Assembly (NCBI RefSeq): GCF_013114835.1
Contig: NZ_JAAVLW010000004.1
Span: 248,001 to 312,000 of the forward strand
Direction of reading: 5' to 3'
Source: Bradyrhizobium archetypum
Lineage (GTDB): Bacteria; Pseudomonadota; Alphaproteobacteria; Rhizobiales; Xanthobacteraceae
DNA: 64,000 bases
Below, piece after piece: positions 24,782 through 34,404 of the stretch. The translations under genes were made by a program, and so were the position numbers. How positions within the stretch are numbered: position 1 is the first letter of the stretch; each line of letters opens with the position of its first letter. The notes below the pieces were generated by a model. The model was given only the letters and a program-made list of their open reading frames with translations, did not search any database and was not told where the DNA came from.

Positions 24782-27700
24782 ATGAAGCACTTCAATCTCT
24801 CGAGCTGGGCGGTGGGCCATCCGACCCTGATCCTGTTCCTGATGATCGTGCTCGGCGCTGCCGGTTTCTTCTCCTACGAGCGGCTGGGCCGCGCCGAGGA
24901 CCCGTTCTTTACGGTGAAGGTGGTCAACGTCTCGGCGATCTGGCCCGGCGCGACCGCGCAGGAAATGCAGACCCAGGTTGCCGACCCCATCGAGAAGAAG
25001 CTGCAGGAATTGCCGTTCTTCGAGAAGGTGCAGACCTATTCCAAGCCGTCGTTCACCGCGCTCCAGGTCACGTTCAAGGATTCGACCCCGCCAAAGGACG
25101 TGCCCTACCTGTTCTATCTGCTACGCAAGAAGCTCGTTGACGTGCAGGGGCAACTGCCTGCAGGCCTGCTCGGCCCGAACGTCAACGATGAATTCTCCGA
25201 CGTTGATTCCATTCTCTATATGATGACCGGCGACGGCGCTGATTACGCGCAGATGAAGAAGGCTGCCGAGGGCATGCGCCAGCGCCTGTTGAAGGTCGCC
25301 GGCGTCACCAAGGTCAATCTCTACGGCACCCAGGACGAGCGCATCTTCGTCGAATTCTCCCATGCCAAGCTGGCAACGCTCGGCATCACGCCGCAGGCCC
25401 TGTTCGATTCGCTCGCCAAGCAGAACAACGTTACGCCCGCAGGCACGGTGGAAACCTCCGCGCAGCGCGTGCCGCTGCGCGTCACCGGTGCGCTCGACGG
25501 CGCCAAGGCGGTCGCGGAAACGCCGGTCGAGAGCAACGGCCGCGTGTTCCGGCTCGGCGATATCGCCACCGTCACCCATGGCTTCGTCGATCCGCCGACC
25601 TTCGTCGCACGACAGAAAGGCAAGCCTGCCATCGGCATCGGCATCGTCACCAGCAAGGGCGCCAACATCCTCGAACTCGGCAAGGACGTCGAAAAGGCGA
25701 CCGCCGACTTCATGAAGGCCGTGCCGCAGGGCATCGAGGTCGAGCAGATCGCCGACCAGCCGAAGGTGGTCGAGCGCGCGGTCGGCGAGTTCGTGCATTC
25801 CTTCATCGAGGCACTGGCGATCGTGCTGTTCGTCTCCTTCGTGGCGCTCGGCTGGCGCACCGGCATTGTCGTTGCGATGTCGGTGCCGCTGGTGCTCGCC
25901 ATCGTCTTCATCGTCATGAATGCGATGTCGATCGATCTTCATCGCATCACGCTCGGCGCGCTGATCATCGCGCTCGGCCTGCTGGTCGACGACGCCATCA
26001 TCGCTGTCGAAATGATGGTGGTGAAGATGGAACAGGGCTGGGACCGTGTCCGCGCGGCGTCCTTCGCCTGGGAATCAACTGCGTTTCCGATGCTCACGGG
26101 AACGCTGGTCACGGCCGCTGGCTTCCTCCCCATCGGCTTTGCCAATTCGGCGGTCGGCGAATATGCCGGCGGCATATTCTGGATCGTGGCGATCGCGCTG
26201 GTCGCGTCCTGGTTCGTGGCGGTGATCTTCACGCCCTATATCGGCGTCAAGCTGTTGCCCAACATCGCCGTCCACCATAACCACGATCCGCACGCGATCT
26301 ACGAGACGCGGATGTATCGCGGCTTGCGCGCCGTGGTGCAGTGGTGTGTCGACCACCGGATCAAGGTGGTGGCGGCGACGGTTGGCGTGTTCGCGCTCTC
26401 GATCGTGGGCTTCGGCCATGTCCAGCAGCAGTTCTTCCCGCTGTCCGAGCGGCCGGAATTGTTCCTGCAACTACGCCTGCCGGAAGGCACCGCCTTCAAC
26501 GTCACGGAGAAATCCGTAAAGAAGGCCGAAGCGCTGTTGAAGGACGACAAGGATATCGCGACCTATACCGCCTATGTCGGCCAAGGTTCGCCGCGCTTCT
26601 GGCTCGGCCTCAATCCGCAACTGCCGAACGAGGCGTTTGCCGAGATCGTGATCGTCTCCAAGGACGTCGAGGCCCGCGAGCGGATCAAGGCGCGGTTGGA
26701 GAAGGCGGTTGGCGAGGGCGAACTATCCGAAGCGCGCGTGCGCATCGATCGCTTCAATTTCGGTCCGCCGGTCGGTTTCCCGGTCCAGTTCCGCGTGATC
26801 GGCCCCGACGCCAATACCGTGCGCGACATCGCCTACAAGGTGCGCGACGTCATGAAGCAGAATCCCAACGTCGTAGAGCCGCAGCTCGACTGGAACGAGC
26901 AGTCGCCTTACCTGAAGCTCGTGGTCGACCAGGATCGTGCGCGAGCCCTCGGCCTCACCCCGCAGGACGTTTCGCAGGCGCTCGCCATGCTGATCTCGGG
27001 CGCGCAAGTCACGACCATCCGTGACGGCATCGAGAAGGTCGGCGTGGTCGCCCGTGCGATCCCGTCCGAGCGCCTCGACCTCGGCCGCGTCGGTGACCTC
27101 ACTGTCACCTCGCGCAACGGCGTCGCCGTGCCGCTGCAGCAGATTGCCAAGATCGAATATTCCCACGAGGAGCCGATCATGTGGCGACGCAACCGCGACA
27201 TGGCCATCACCGTGCGTACCGACGTCGTCGACGGCGTCCAGGCCCCGGACGTTACCAACCAGATCTGGCCGAAGCTGAAGGAAATCCGCGACCGACTCGA
27301 GCCGGCCTACCGGATCGAGCCGGGCGGCGCGTTCGAGGAATCCGCCAAGGGCAATGCCTCGATCTTCGTACTGTTTCCGGTGATGGTCATGGTGATGCTG
27401 ACGCTGCTGATGATCCAGCTTCACAGCTTCTCGCGCCTGTTCCTGGTGTTCCTGACTGCCCCGCTCGGCATCGTTGGCGCCTCGCTTGGCCTCAACGTCG
27501 CCAACCAGCCGTTCGGCTTCGTGGCGCTGCTCGGTCTGATCGCGCTGGCCGGTATGATCATGCGCAATGCGGTGATCCTGGTCGATCAGATCGAGGCCGA
27601 CGTTTCCCAGGGCCTGACGCGCAAAGAAGCCATCGTCGAAGCCACCGTTCGCCGTGCCCGTCCGGTGGTGCTGACCGCGCTGGCGGCGATCCTGGCCATG

Positions 27701-27934
27701 ATCCCGCTGTCCCGCTCCGCCTTCTGGGGCCCGATGGCGATCACCATCATGGGCGGGTTGTTCGTTGCAACCTTCCTGACCTTGCTGTACCTGCCGGGCC
27801 TTTACGCCCTGTGGTTCAGGAAAAGCCTGGAAGAAAGCGGCCAGGCCGAGCAGCCCGATCTTGCGGCGCAGCATGAGGCCAAGTTGCATCCCAAGGGACC
27901 GCACGCGATTCCGCTTGCCGACGCCGCAGAATAA
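24782..27934 (+). CDS. RND superfamily efflux pump, inner-membrane subunit
   Basis: A 1050-residue AcrB/CusA-superfamily transporter. Start MKHFNLSSW at 24782; upstream in-frame ATGs fall within the dispersed repeat and are rejected. It has the RND layout of a first transmembrane helix (residues 9-30), a large periplasmic loop, helices 2-6, a second loop, and helices 8-12. The proton-relay aspartates are visible in transmembrane helix 4 as G-L-L-V-D-D-A-I-I-A-V-E. Sequence flavour is of the HAE1-like/heavy short-adaptor type rather than a metal pump; the exported substrate is unknown. Confidence 0.93.
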   Translation: MKHFNLSSWAVGHPTLILFLMIVLGAAGFFSYERLGRAEDPFFTVKVVNVSAIWPGATAQEMQTQVADPIEKKLQELPFFEKVQTYSKPSFTALQVTFKDSTPPKDVPYLFYLLRKKLVDVQGQLPAGLLGPNVNDEFSDVDSILYMMTGDGADYAQMKKAAEGMRQRLLKVAGVTKVNLYGTQDERIFVEFSHAKLATLGITPQALFDSLAKQNNVTPAGTVETSAQRVPLRVTGALDGAKAVAETPVESNGRVFRLGDIATVTHGFVDPPTFVARQKGKPAIGIGIVTSKGANILELGKDVEKATADFMKAVPQGIEVEQIADQPKVVERAVGEFVHSFIEALAIVLFVSFVALGWRTGIVVAMSVPLVLAIVFIVMNAMSIDLHRITLGALIIALGLLVDDAIIAVEMMVVKMEQGWDRVRAASFAWESTAFPMLTGTLVTAAGFLPIGFANSAVGEYAGGIFWIVAIALVASWFVAVIFTPYIGVKLLPNIAVHHNHDPHAIYETRMYRGLRAVVQWCVDHRIKVVAATVGVFALSIVGFGHVQQQFFPLSERPELFLQLRLPEGTAFNVTEKSVKKAEALLKDDKDIATYTAYVGQGSPRFWLGLNPQLPNEAFAEIVIVSKDVEARERIKARLEKAVGEGELSEARVRIDRFNFGPPVGFPVQFRVIGPDANTVRDIAYKVRDVMKQNPNVVEPQLDWNEQSPYLKLVVDQDRARALGLTPQDVSQALAMLISGAQVTTIRDGIEKVGVVARAIPSERLDLGRVGDLTVTSRNGVAVPLQQIAKIEYSHEEPIMWRRNRDMAITVRTDVVDGVQAPDVTNQIWPKLKEIRDRLEPAYRIEPGGAFEESAKGNASIFVLFPVMVMVMLTLLMIQLHSFSRLFLVFLTAPLGIVGASLGLNVANQPFGFVALLGLIALAGMIMRNAVILVDQIEADVSQGLTRKEAIVEATVRRARPVVLTALAAILAMIPLSRSAFWGPMAITIMGGLFVATFLTLLYLPGLYALWFRKSLEESGQAEQPDLAAQHEAKLHPKGPHAIPLADAAE

Positions 27935-27953
27935 TTGAACATTGAGAGCTGAC

Positions 27954-28562
27954 ATGACGCTGATTTCTGAACACATCGAGACCGATACCCGGGAAAAGAT
28001 TCTCGTGGTGGCGGAGCGTCTGTTCAGGCAGATGGGCTACCAGAAGACGACGGTCGCCGACATCGCCAAGGAACTGCGGATGAGCCCCGCCAACGTCTAT
28101 CGCTTCTTCGATTCGAAGAAGGCGATCCACGAGGGCGTGGCACGAACCTTGATGGGCGAAGTCGAGGCGGCGGCGCAGTCGATCGCCAACCGGCCGGGCC
28201 CGGCGGCGCCCCGGCTGCGCGAGCTCATGAAGACCATTCATCGTATGAACTCGGAGCGCTATGTCGGCGATTCCAAGCTGCATGAGATGGTCGAGATCGC
28301 GATGGAAGAGAGCTGGGAAGTCTGCGTCGCCCATATGCAGCTTGTCACCGAGATCATCGGCAGCGTGATCGCCCAAGGCGTGGCCACCGGCGAATTCGAG
28401 GTCTCCGATCTGCAGACGGCCGCGATGTGCGCTTGCACCGGCATGATGCGGTTTTTCCATCCGCAGATGATCGCTCAATGCGCGACCAAGCCGGGTCCGA
28501 CGATCGACGAAATGATCGATTTCATCATTGCCGGCCTGTCCCCGCGCGCCAAGGCGAATTGA
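27954..28562 (+). CDS. TetR family transcriptional regulator
   Basis: A 202-residue regulator with an N-terminal TetR helix-turn-helix: R-E-K-I-L-V-V-A-E-R-L-F-R-Q-M-G-Y then T-V-A-D-I-A-K-E-L-R-M-S-P-A-N-V-Y-R-F-F. Start MTLISEHIE at 27954 is preferred to ATG 27942. The C-terminal domain binds unknown ligands. It lies 19 bases after the RND pump on the same strand, so it is probably the last gene of the operon and its repressor, unlike the common divergent arrangement. Confidence 0.9.
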   Translation: MTLISEHIETDTREKILVVAERLFRQMGYQKTTVADIAKELRMSPANVYRFFDSKKAIHEGVARTLMGEVEAAAQSIANRPGPAAPRLRELMKTIHRMNSERYVGDSKLHEMVEIAMEESWEVCVAHMQLVTEIIGSVIAQGVATGEFEVSDLQTAAMCACTGMMRFFHPQMIAQCATKPGPTIDEMIDFIIAGLSPRAKAN

Positions 28563-28583
28563 ACCCGACCCTTGACTCCGCCG

Positions 28584-28667
28584 TCATTGCGAGCGAAGCG
28601 AAGCAATCCATTGGCTCCGCGCGACGTGGCATGGATTGCTTCGTCGCTTTCGCTCCCCGCAATGACG
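28584..28667. repeat. Dispersed inverted repeat, type 1
   Basis: A copy of the CATTGCGAG family: TCATTGCGAGCGAAGCGAAG...CAATCCATT, a short spacer, ATGGATTGCTTCGTCG...CCCGCAATGACGG. It ends 14 bases before the flavin reductase GTG, so its right end sits against the ribosome-binding region. Confidence 0.85.
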
Positions 28668-28680
28668 GAAGAATCACAGC

Positions 28681-29304
28681 GTGACCGAAAAAGACCTGCA
28701 CTTCTACGAGCCGAAGAATGGCCACGGCCTCAAGCACGATCCCTTCAACGCCATCATCGCGCCGCGCCCGATCGGGTGGATTTCCTCCCGCGACCGCAAT
28801 GGCAACGTCAATCTGGCGCCCTACAGCTTCTTCAACGCCTTCTGCTACGTGCCGCCGATTATCGGCTTCTCGTCGACGAACTGGAAGGACAGCGCCGGCA
28901 ATATCAAGGACACCGGCGAGTTCGTCTGGAATCTCGCGACCATGGATTTGGCAAAGCAGATGAACGCGACGGCGGCGCATGTGGCCCGCGATGTCGATGA
29001 GTTCAGGCTCGCAGGCCTGACGGCTGCGGCGTGCAAGCTCGTCAACGTGCCTCGCGTCGCGGAAAGTCCGGTCGCATTCGAGTGCAAGCTGACCCAGATC
29101 ATCCAACTGCAGGGCGCCAATGGCGATAAAGCCCAGGCCTGGGTCACCTTCGGCGAAGTCGTCGCCGTGCACATCGACAGGGCCTTCATCAAGGACGGGG
29201 TCTACCAGACCGGGCTGGCCCACCCGATCGTCCGCGCCGGCCGCCGCGGCGATTATTTCGAGATCAAGCCGGAAAACATGTTCGAGATGATCCGGCCGGA
29301 TTGA
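28681..29304 (+). CDS. Flavin reductase family protein (FMN-binding split barrel)
   Basis: A 207-residue protein with a GTG start (VTEKDLHFY) preceded by GGAAG. It resembles the DIM6/NTAB flavin-reductase group, with the diagnostic P-R-P-I-G-W-I-S-S-R-D and N-L-A-P-Y-S-F-F-N segments at residues 28-52. Members bind FMN and reduce flavin with NAD(P)H for partner monooxygenases or act on small substrates. No partner monooxygenase is nearby. The start region lies directly next to a dispersed repeat. Confidence 0.87.
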   Translation: MTEKDLHFYEPKNGHGLKHDPFNAIIAPRPIGWISSRDRNGNVNLAPYSFFNAFCYVPPIIGFSSTNWKDSAGNIKDTGEFVWNLATMDLAKQMNATAAHVARDVDEFRLAGLTAAACKLVNVPRVAESPVAFECKLTQIIQLQGANGDKAQAWVTFGEVVAVHIDRAFIKDGVYQTGLAHPIVRAGRRGDYFEIKPENMFEMIRPD

Positions 29305-29431
29305 TCACCTTCCTCATCCGATGTTGCTGGGAGAGAGCGGCCCGGATTGCGTTTCGCTGCACCTCATCGCCACGGCAAGGCGGAACTCCGGCGCCCCGAA
29401 ATGCTTATCGTCGGTATTTCGGAGATTGCTG

Positions 29432-30424
29432 ATGATCCGCTTGTTTGCCGGGCTGATCGTGCTCGCCTGTCTTGTTCAGCCGTCCGTTGCGGGTCCCGAT
29501 GCGGCAGCCATCAACAACGCGGAGTTCAAGGGCAAGCCGCCGGCCGACGACAAGATTGATCCTGTCGTCATCAAAGCCCAGGTTCTGCTCGACCGCGCTA
29601 ATTTCTCGCCCGGCGAGATCGACGGCAAGCTCGGGGAGAACGCCCAGAAGGCCTTGCGGGCGTTCGCCGAAGCCAAAGGTCTCATCGTCAACAAGCACCC
29701 GCTGACGCCGGAGGTCTGGAGCGCTTTGATCGCGACCAGCGCGGATGCCATCGTCGTCGACTACAAGATCGCAGCGGCAGACGTGAAGGGGCCGTTCCTG
29801 AAGAAGCTGCCCGCCAGGATGGAAGACATGAAGGGGCTGAAGGCGCTCAACTACACCAGCTCGCGTGAGGCCATCGCCGAAAAATTTCACATGAGCGAGG
29901 AGCTGATCACAGCCCTCAACCCCGGCAAGAAATTCGACCAGGCCGACCAGACGATATCGGTTATCAATGTGATCGCGAAAGAGACGAAACCAATTGCAAC
30001 CCGTGTCGAGGTGGACAAGAGCTCCCAGACCGTCAAGGCGTTCGCGAATTCCGACCTGATCGCCTTCTTTCCCGCAACCGTCGGAAGCGACGAAAAACCG
30101 ACGCCGAGCGGCGTGCTAAAGGTGATCTCGATCGATGCCAACCCGTACTACCGCTACAACCCGGATTATCGATTCAAGGAAGTCAGATCCAGGCGTACCT
30201 TCACGATCAAGCCCGGGCCGAACAACCCCGTCGGAACGCAGTGGATCGGACTTTCCGCGGAAGGCTATGGCATTCACGGCACGGCCAATCCGTCGAAAAT
30301 AAGCAAGGCGGAATCCCACGGCTGCGTGCGCCTCACCAATTGGGACGCCGACAAGCTGGCCAGGCTACTGAAGAAGGGCGTGGAGGTTGCTTTCATCGAG
30401 CGCGAGGCGGCCAACAGGAAGTGA
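29432..30424 (+). CDS. L,D-transpeptidase (YkuD) with peptidoglycan-binding region
   Basis: A 330-residue exported enzyme. Start MIRLFAGLI at 29432 begins a signal peptide ending near S-V-A-G; an in-frame ATG at 29321 has none. A peptidoglycan-binding-like repeat (L-L-D-R-A-N-F-S-P-G-E-I-D-G-K) comes first, then a LysM-like stretch (I-A-E-K-F-H-M-S-E-E-L), then the YkuD domain with the catalytic motif H-G-T-A...S-H-G-C-V-R-L, Cys298 being the nucleophile. It would form 3-3 crosslinks in peptidoglycan or anchor proteins to it. Confidence 0.92.
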   Translation: MIRLFAGLIVLACLVQPSVAGPDAAAINNAEFKGKPPADDKIDPVVIKAQVLLDRANFSPGEIDGKLGENAQKALRAFAEAKGLIVNKHPLTPEVWSALIATSADAIVVDYKIAAADVKGPFLKKLPARMEDMKGLKALNYTSSREAIAEKFHMSEELITALNPGKKFDQADQTISVINVIAKETKPIATRVEVDKSSQTVKAFANSDLIAFFPATVGSDEKPTPSGVLKVISIDANPYYRYNPDYRFKEVRSRRTFTIKPGPNNPVGTQWIGLSAEGYGIHGTANPSKISKAESHGCVRLTNWDADKLARLLKKGVEVAFIEREAANRK

Positions 30425-30515
30425 CGTCTCGGGTGGGAGGAGGGCTGGCACGCAATTTTTCCTGGTCGCCACCAACATCATTTGCAACGACGCATGTGAG
30501 CGGTGAATATGCGCC

Positions 30516-31292
30516 ATGTCATTTGCCTCGCTCCAGAACAATGTCCGACAGCTCTACGAGGGTGCAACGCCGGAAGGCGTCCGTTTTCGCTACGCACTAC
30601 TAACGTTCGATATCGTAACCGTCCTATTCATCATCGCGACGTCGTTTTTCCCCTCCAATGATATCACTGAAATACTCGATGTTCTGTTCGGCATCGTGAT
30701 CCTGGCGGATTTTTCCGCGCGGCTGCTCGTCAGCCGCCATCGAATGCTGGAGTTCACTCGCTTCTCTACATGGACGGACGTCGTCGCGATCATTTCGTTC
30801 CTGGCGCCGCTGGCCGGAGAGGCCGGTGGTTTTCTGCGGATCCTGCGAACGCTGCGGCTGCTGCGCGACTATCAGATGCTGGCGCGGCTGCGCCAGGACA
30901 TTTCGTTCTTCCGGCGCAACGAGGAAGTCATCTTCGCGGTGACCAATCTGGCGGTCTTCATCTTCGTGATGACTGCGATCGTCTATGAGACCCAAAAATT
31001 CCGTAACCCTCAGATATCGAACTATGCCGACGCGCTCTATTTCACCGTCACCGCGCTGACGACGACCGGCTTCGGCGACATCACCTTGCCCGGAACGACC
31101 GGCCGCTTGATCTCGGTTGTCATCATGATTTTTGGTGTAACACTGTTCTTCAATCTCGCCCGCGCGCTGCTCTCGCCCAACAAGGTGCGGTTTGCTTGTC
31201 CCACCTGCGGATTACAACGCCATGACAGCGATGCGGTTCACTGCAAGGCCTGCGGTACGGTGTTGAATATTCCCGACGAAGGTTTGACGTAG
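30516..31292 (+). CDS. Voltage-gated-like K+ channel with C-terminal zinc ribbon
   Basis: A 258-residue six-helix channel. Segments S1-S3 span about residues 28-103; an S4-like helix R-I-L-R-T-L-R-L-L-R has arginines at 108, 111, 114 and 117. The pore has the selectivity filter T-T-T-G-F-G-D (182-188; GFG in place of the usual GYG), followed by S6 (198-219). After S6 a CxxC...CxxC zinc ribbon (Cys228, 231, 243, 246) replaces the usual regulatory domain. Start MSFASLQNN follows a stretch without a strong ribosome-binding site. Confidence 0.88.
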   Translation: MSFASLQNNVRQLYEGATPEGVRFRYALLTFDIVTVLFIIATSFFPSNDITEILDVLFGIVILADFSARLLVSRHRMLEFTRFSTWTDVVAIISFLAPLAGEAGGFLRILRTLRLLRDYQMLARLRQDISFFRRNEEVIFAVTNLAVFIFVMTAIVYETQKFRNPQISNYADALYFTVTALTTTGFGDITLPGTTGRLISVVIMIFGVTLFFNLARALLSPNKVRFACPTCGLQRHDSDAVHCKACGTVLNIPDEGLT

Positions 31293-31308
31293 CGCGGTTG
31301 CTACCAGA

Positions 31309-32619
31309 TCATTGGTCTGTGGCAAACGCGTCGTAAACCAGCTTCTTGAACGCGGGTGTGATGCGTCCGCGTTCGTTCTGGGTCTGCTCCAGCAGGATGT
31401 AGATCATGTCCAGCTTCGGATCGACACCGAAATAGGTGCCGCTGCCGCTGTCCCATTTGAGCTCGCCGATCGAGCCCGGCGGCGGCGGTACGGCGTTGCC
31501 CGGATCGGTGCGCACCGCAAGGCCATACCCGTAGCCGAAGCCGTCGCCGGGAAAATAGAAATAATCCCGCGCAACGCCGGAACCCGGCCCGACATGATCT
31601 GAGGTCATCGCCTTGAAGGCTGCCGGGCTAAGATAGCGTTTGCCGTCGAACTGCCCGCCATTGAGGATCATCTGGGCAAAACGGGCATAGTCGTTCAGCG
31701 TCGAGACCAGCCCGCCGCCGCCGGACTCCCATTCCGGATGAGCCCGCCGTTCAGCCTCCGCAGCCTTCAGGATGGTATCGCTGGGCAGCGGCTCCGCCAT
31801 GCGTGCGCGTTCGTCGGCGCCTTCGAGCACATATTTGGTGCTGGCCATGCCGAGCGGGTCGAAGATGTGCTGCTTCTCGAACTGATAGAGCGTCTGTCCG
31901 GATACGATCTCGATGATGCGGCCGATCACGTCGGTGGAATGGCCGTATCGCCAAAGCGTGCCGGGCTGTCTTGCCAGAGGCAATCTGGCAATGCGTTCTG
32001 CAAACACCTTGTTGTCGTACTTGCCGTCGAAAAGGCCAGAATCCTTATAGGCCTTCATGATCAGCTGGCCGCCGATATAATCGTACGTGATGCCTGACGT
32101 ATGACGCAACAGATCCATAATGGTCACCGGCCGATCTGCCGGGACCAGCGTTAGGACGTTCTTGCCGTCAAGAATTTCAGAGCCGACAACCACCTTCGCG
32201 TCCGCAAACGCCGGAAGAAACTTGGAGGCGGAGTCGGCGAGCGAGAGCTTGCCCGCGTCGATCAACATCATCGCCGCAACGCTGGTGATCGGCTTTGTCA
32301 TCGAGTGCAGCGCAAAGATCGTATCTGATGTCATCGGCGCCTTGGTCGCGACATCCTGGACGCCGAAGCATTTCAGGTAGACCGGCTTGCCGTGTTGCTG
32401 GATCAATACGACTGCGCCGGGCAGCTTCCCCGTCGCCACCTCATTGTTGAAAAATTCGGTGATACGCTCGAGCTTGCTCGGAGAAGGAGCGCGGATGTCG
32501 ACCGCCTGATTGGCGGCTGCCATGTCGGTCGAGATCGCCAGAGAGAGAGCCGCAGCGAACAGCCGGGCGGCGTACGATGCCGCGGTGCAACGCAATGACG
32601 CTTGAGTGAATGTTCTCAT
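31309..32619 (-). CDS. Serine hydrolase, class C beta-lactamase/esterase fold
   Basis: A 436-residue exported protein with an N-terminal signal peptide (hydrophobic 18-32, A-A-A-N near 37). The active-site S-x-x-K is S106-M-T-K109 in F-A-L-H-S-M-T-K-P-I-T; the second motif is around W-R-Y-G-H-S, and the third, usually a [KH]-[ST]-G, is not obvious and may be the W-D-S-G-S-G-T segment. The family includes esterases, D-amino-peptidases and beta-lactamases, so an esterase role is likeliest. It converges on the K+ channel gene with a 16-base gap. Confidence 0.87.
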   Translation of the reverse strand: MRTFTQASLRCTAASYAARLFAAALSLAISTDMAAANQAVDIRAPSPSKLERITEFFNNEVATGKLPGAVVLIQQHGKPVYLKCFGVQDVATKAPMTSDTIFALHSMTKPITSVAAMMLIDAGKLSLADSASKFLPAFADAKVVVGSEILDGKNVLTLVPADRPVTIMDLLRHTSGITYDYIGGQLIMKAYKDSGLFDGKYDNKVFAERIARLPLARQPGTLWRYGHSTDVIGRIIEIVSGQTLYQFEKQHIFDPLGMASTKYVLEGADERARMAEPLPSDTILKAAEAERRAHPEWESGGGGLVSTLNDYARFAQMILNGGQFDGKRYLSPAAFKAMTSDHVGPGSGVARDYFYFPGDGFGYGYGLAVRTDPGNAVPPPPGSIGELKWDSGSGTYFGVDPKLDMIYILLEQTQNERGRITPAFKKLVYDAFATDQ

Positions 32620-32900
32620 TGTTTAACCTTGCCCATGGACACGCGGATTGCCGGAGAACTCGGCGAACTCATGAACGAGTAGCATGCCGCCCACTCTGCC
32701 GCTACGTGGGCAATCGTCCCAACCGCCATCATGGCGGATCCTCTCGTCAGTTATGGGTTGGACGAGGTAATGCCATTTTCGACTGCAAGCTTGGGCCCGG
32801 GAGCTTGAACAGAAAGCAGCTCTCGTAACCAGGTGTGGACTTGGTTAACCTTAGGTTGCCAGGCCGGATCAACGGCCGGCGAACATATTGGGAGGAAGCG

Positions 32901-34142
32901 ATGACACGCCAGGAGCGGCGCGATCCAGAACAGCAGCGCGATCCGGAACTCGCGATTTCACGACGAACCCTTGTCCAGGGTCTTGCGGTCGCGGCCGGCG
33001 CAACCGTCGCGGGGGTCAGCGGCGGGCTCGCCCAGACCGGTCCAGTGGCGCCGCCGTCCACAGTGACCAGTCCGCCGCGCGATTTCAGTCCGCGCGGCGC
33101 ACCGACCACCTATTTCTGGGACCCCGACATCATCGCCGTCGATCCGTCCTTCAACGACCTCGCCCAACCCAACACCGCGATCAAGCGGCTTTATACCGGC
33201 CTGTTGTGGGCGGAAGGCCCGGCCTGGAGCTCGCAGGGGCGCTATCTCCTGTGGAGCGACATCCCCAACAACAGGCAGATGCGATGGTCGGAGGACGACG
33301 GTCGCGTCAGCGTCTTCCGCACGCCGTCCAATAACTCGAACGGCAACTCGTTCGACTTCCAGGGACGACAGCTCTCCTGCGAACATCTCACCCGCCGCGT
33401 GGTACGCTATGAGCATGACGGCACCGCCACTGTGCTGGCCGACTCCTACAATGGCAAGCGGCTGAACTCGCCGAACGACGTCGTCGCGCACCCGGACGGC
33501 AGCTACTGGTTCACCGATCCGCCCTATGGCGGCATGCTCTATGAGGGCGAGCCTGATGTTGCCGGTGGCCCGAGCAATTCCGCCGGCAAGCTCAATCCGC
33601 GGATCGGCCAGCCCGCCGGCTTCGTGCCGGGCAGGCGCGAATTGCCGACCAGCTGCTATCGCATCGATCCCTCCGGCCGTGTCGATCTCGTAGTGACGGA
33701 AGAGCAGGTGCCCGATCCCAACGGCCTCTGCTTCTCGCCCGACTACAAGAAGCTGTATGTCGCCTCCACCGGGAAGGGGCCGGGCGATACCGGTCCGGGC
33801 GGCAAGGGCGATATCTTTGTGTTCGACGTCGGGACCGACAACAAGCTCACCGGCCACAAGCGCTTCACCGATTGCGTGATCGATGGCGTGAAATGCGGAC
33901 CGGACGGCTTGCGCTGCGACGTCAATGGTAATCTCTGGTCTTCGAGCAATGCAGGCCGTGCGGTCGGCTATAGCGGCGTGACGGTGTGGTCGCCGGAGGG
34001 CAAGCTGCTCGGCCGTATCCGTCTGCCTGAGGTGTGCGGCAACGTCGCCTTTGGAGGCCCCAAGCGTAACCGCCTGTTCATGGCCGCGAGCCAGTCGCTT
34101 TACGCCGTGTACACCGCCACGCAAGGCGCGGGGCCCGGCTGA
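32901..34142 (+). CDS. SMP-30/gluconolactonase family protein with Tat signal
   Basis: A 413-residue exported protein. Start MTRQERRDP at 32901 follows GGGAGGAAGCG. A twin-arginine signal I-S-R-R-T-L-V-Q-G-L-A-V occurs at about residues 19-30, with cleavage near G-L-A-Q. The six-bladed propeller carries the family metal-site segments W-A-E-G-P-A-W, N-S-P-N-D-V-V and D-P-N-G-L-C-F-S-P-D-Y and G-P-D-G-L-R-C-D. These are calcium/zinc lactonases that open sugar or other lactones. Folding in the cytoplasm before export is implied. Confidence 0.9.
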   Translation: MTRQERRDPEQQRDPELAISRRTLVQGLAVAAGATVAGVSGGLAQTGPVAPPSTVTSPPRDFSPRGAPTTYFWDPDIIAVDPSFNDLAQPNTAIKRLYTGLLWAEGPAWSSQGRYLLWSDIPNNRQMRWSEDDGRVSVFRTPSNNSNGNSFDFQGRQLSCEHLTRRVVRYEHDGTATVLADSYNGKRLNSPNDVVAHPDGSYWFTDPPYGGMLYEGEPDVAGGPSNSAGKLNPRIGQPAGFVPGRRELPTSCYRIDPSGRVDLVVTEEQVPDPNGLCFSPDYKKLYVASTGKGPGDTGPGGKGDIFVFDVGTDNKLTGHKRFTDCVIDGVKCGPDGLRCDVNGNLWSSSNAGRAVGYSGVTVWSPEGKLLGRIRLPEVCGNVAFGGPKRNRLFMAASQSLYAVYTATQGAGPG

Positions 34143-34160
34143 GGCGCTGCTTCTCTCTAC

Positions 34161-34206
34161 GTCATTCCGGGATGCGCCCGCTTGGGCGCAGACCCGGAAT
34201 CCGTCA
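34161..34206. repeat. Dispersed palindrome, type 3 (GTCATTCCGG...CCGGAAT)
   Basis: GTCATTCCGGGATGCGCCCG is followed by a mirror GGGCGCAGACCCGGAATCC. Similar units occur at 52123-52226 and 58272-58311. It follows the SMP-30 gene and may act as its terminator. Confidence 0.65.
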
Positions 34207-34372
34207 GACCGCAGCGGCTGATGTCAGAATGGATGCAGCGCTCTCGCTTAGCGAGCCGTGCAATGACGCCGAAGCGATTCATTAAAATTTGTCACAAATC
34301 GGCAACCGCCAGCCAACTGCTCCGACAAAAGCTGGGCGCGCTTAAACTCTAGTTTCATTGCGGACCGTCCAG

Positions 34373-34389
34373 CCTTCTTCGCAAGAAGG
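34373..34389 (+). other. Hairpin covering the ribosome-binding site of the next gene
   Basis: CCTTCTT CGC AAGAAGG is a perfect 7-bp stem ending 15 bases before the ATG at 34405. The right arm overlaps the only purine-rich stretch there (AAGAAGGAAGG), so folding could limit translation. Confidence 0.45.
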
Positions 34390-34404
34390 AAGGTTTGGAT
34401 ACTC

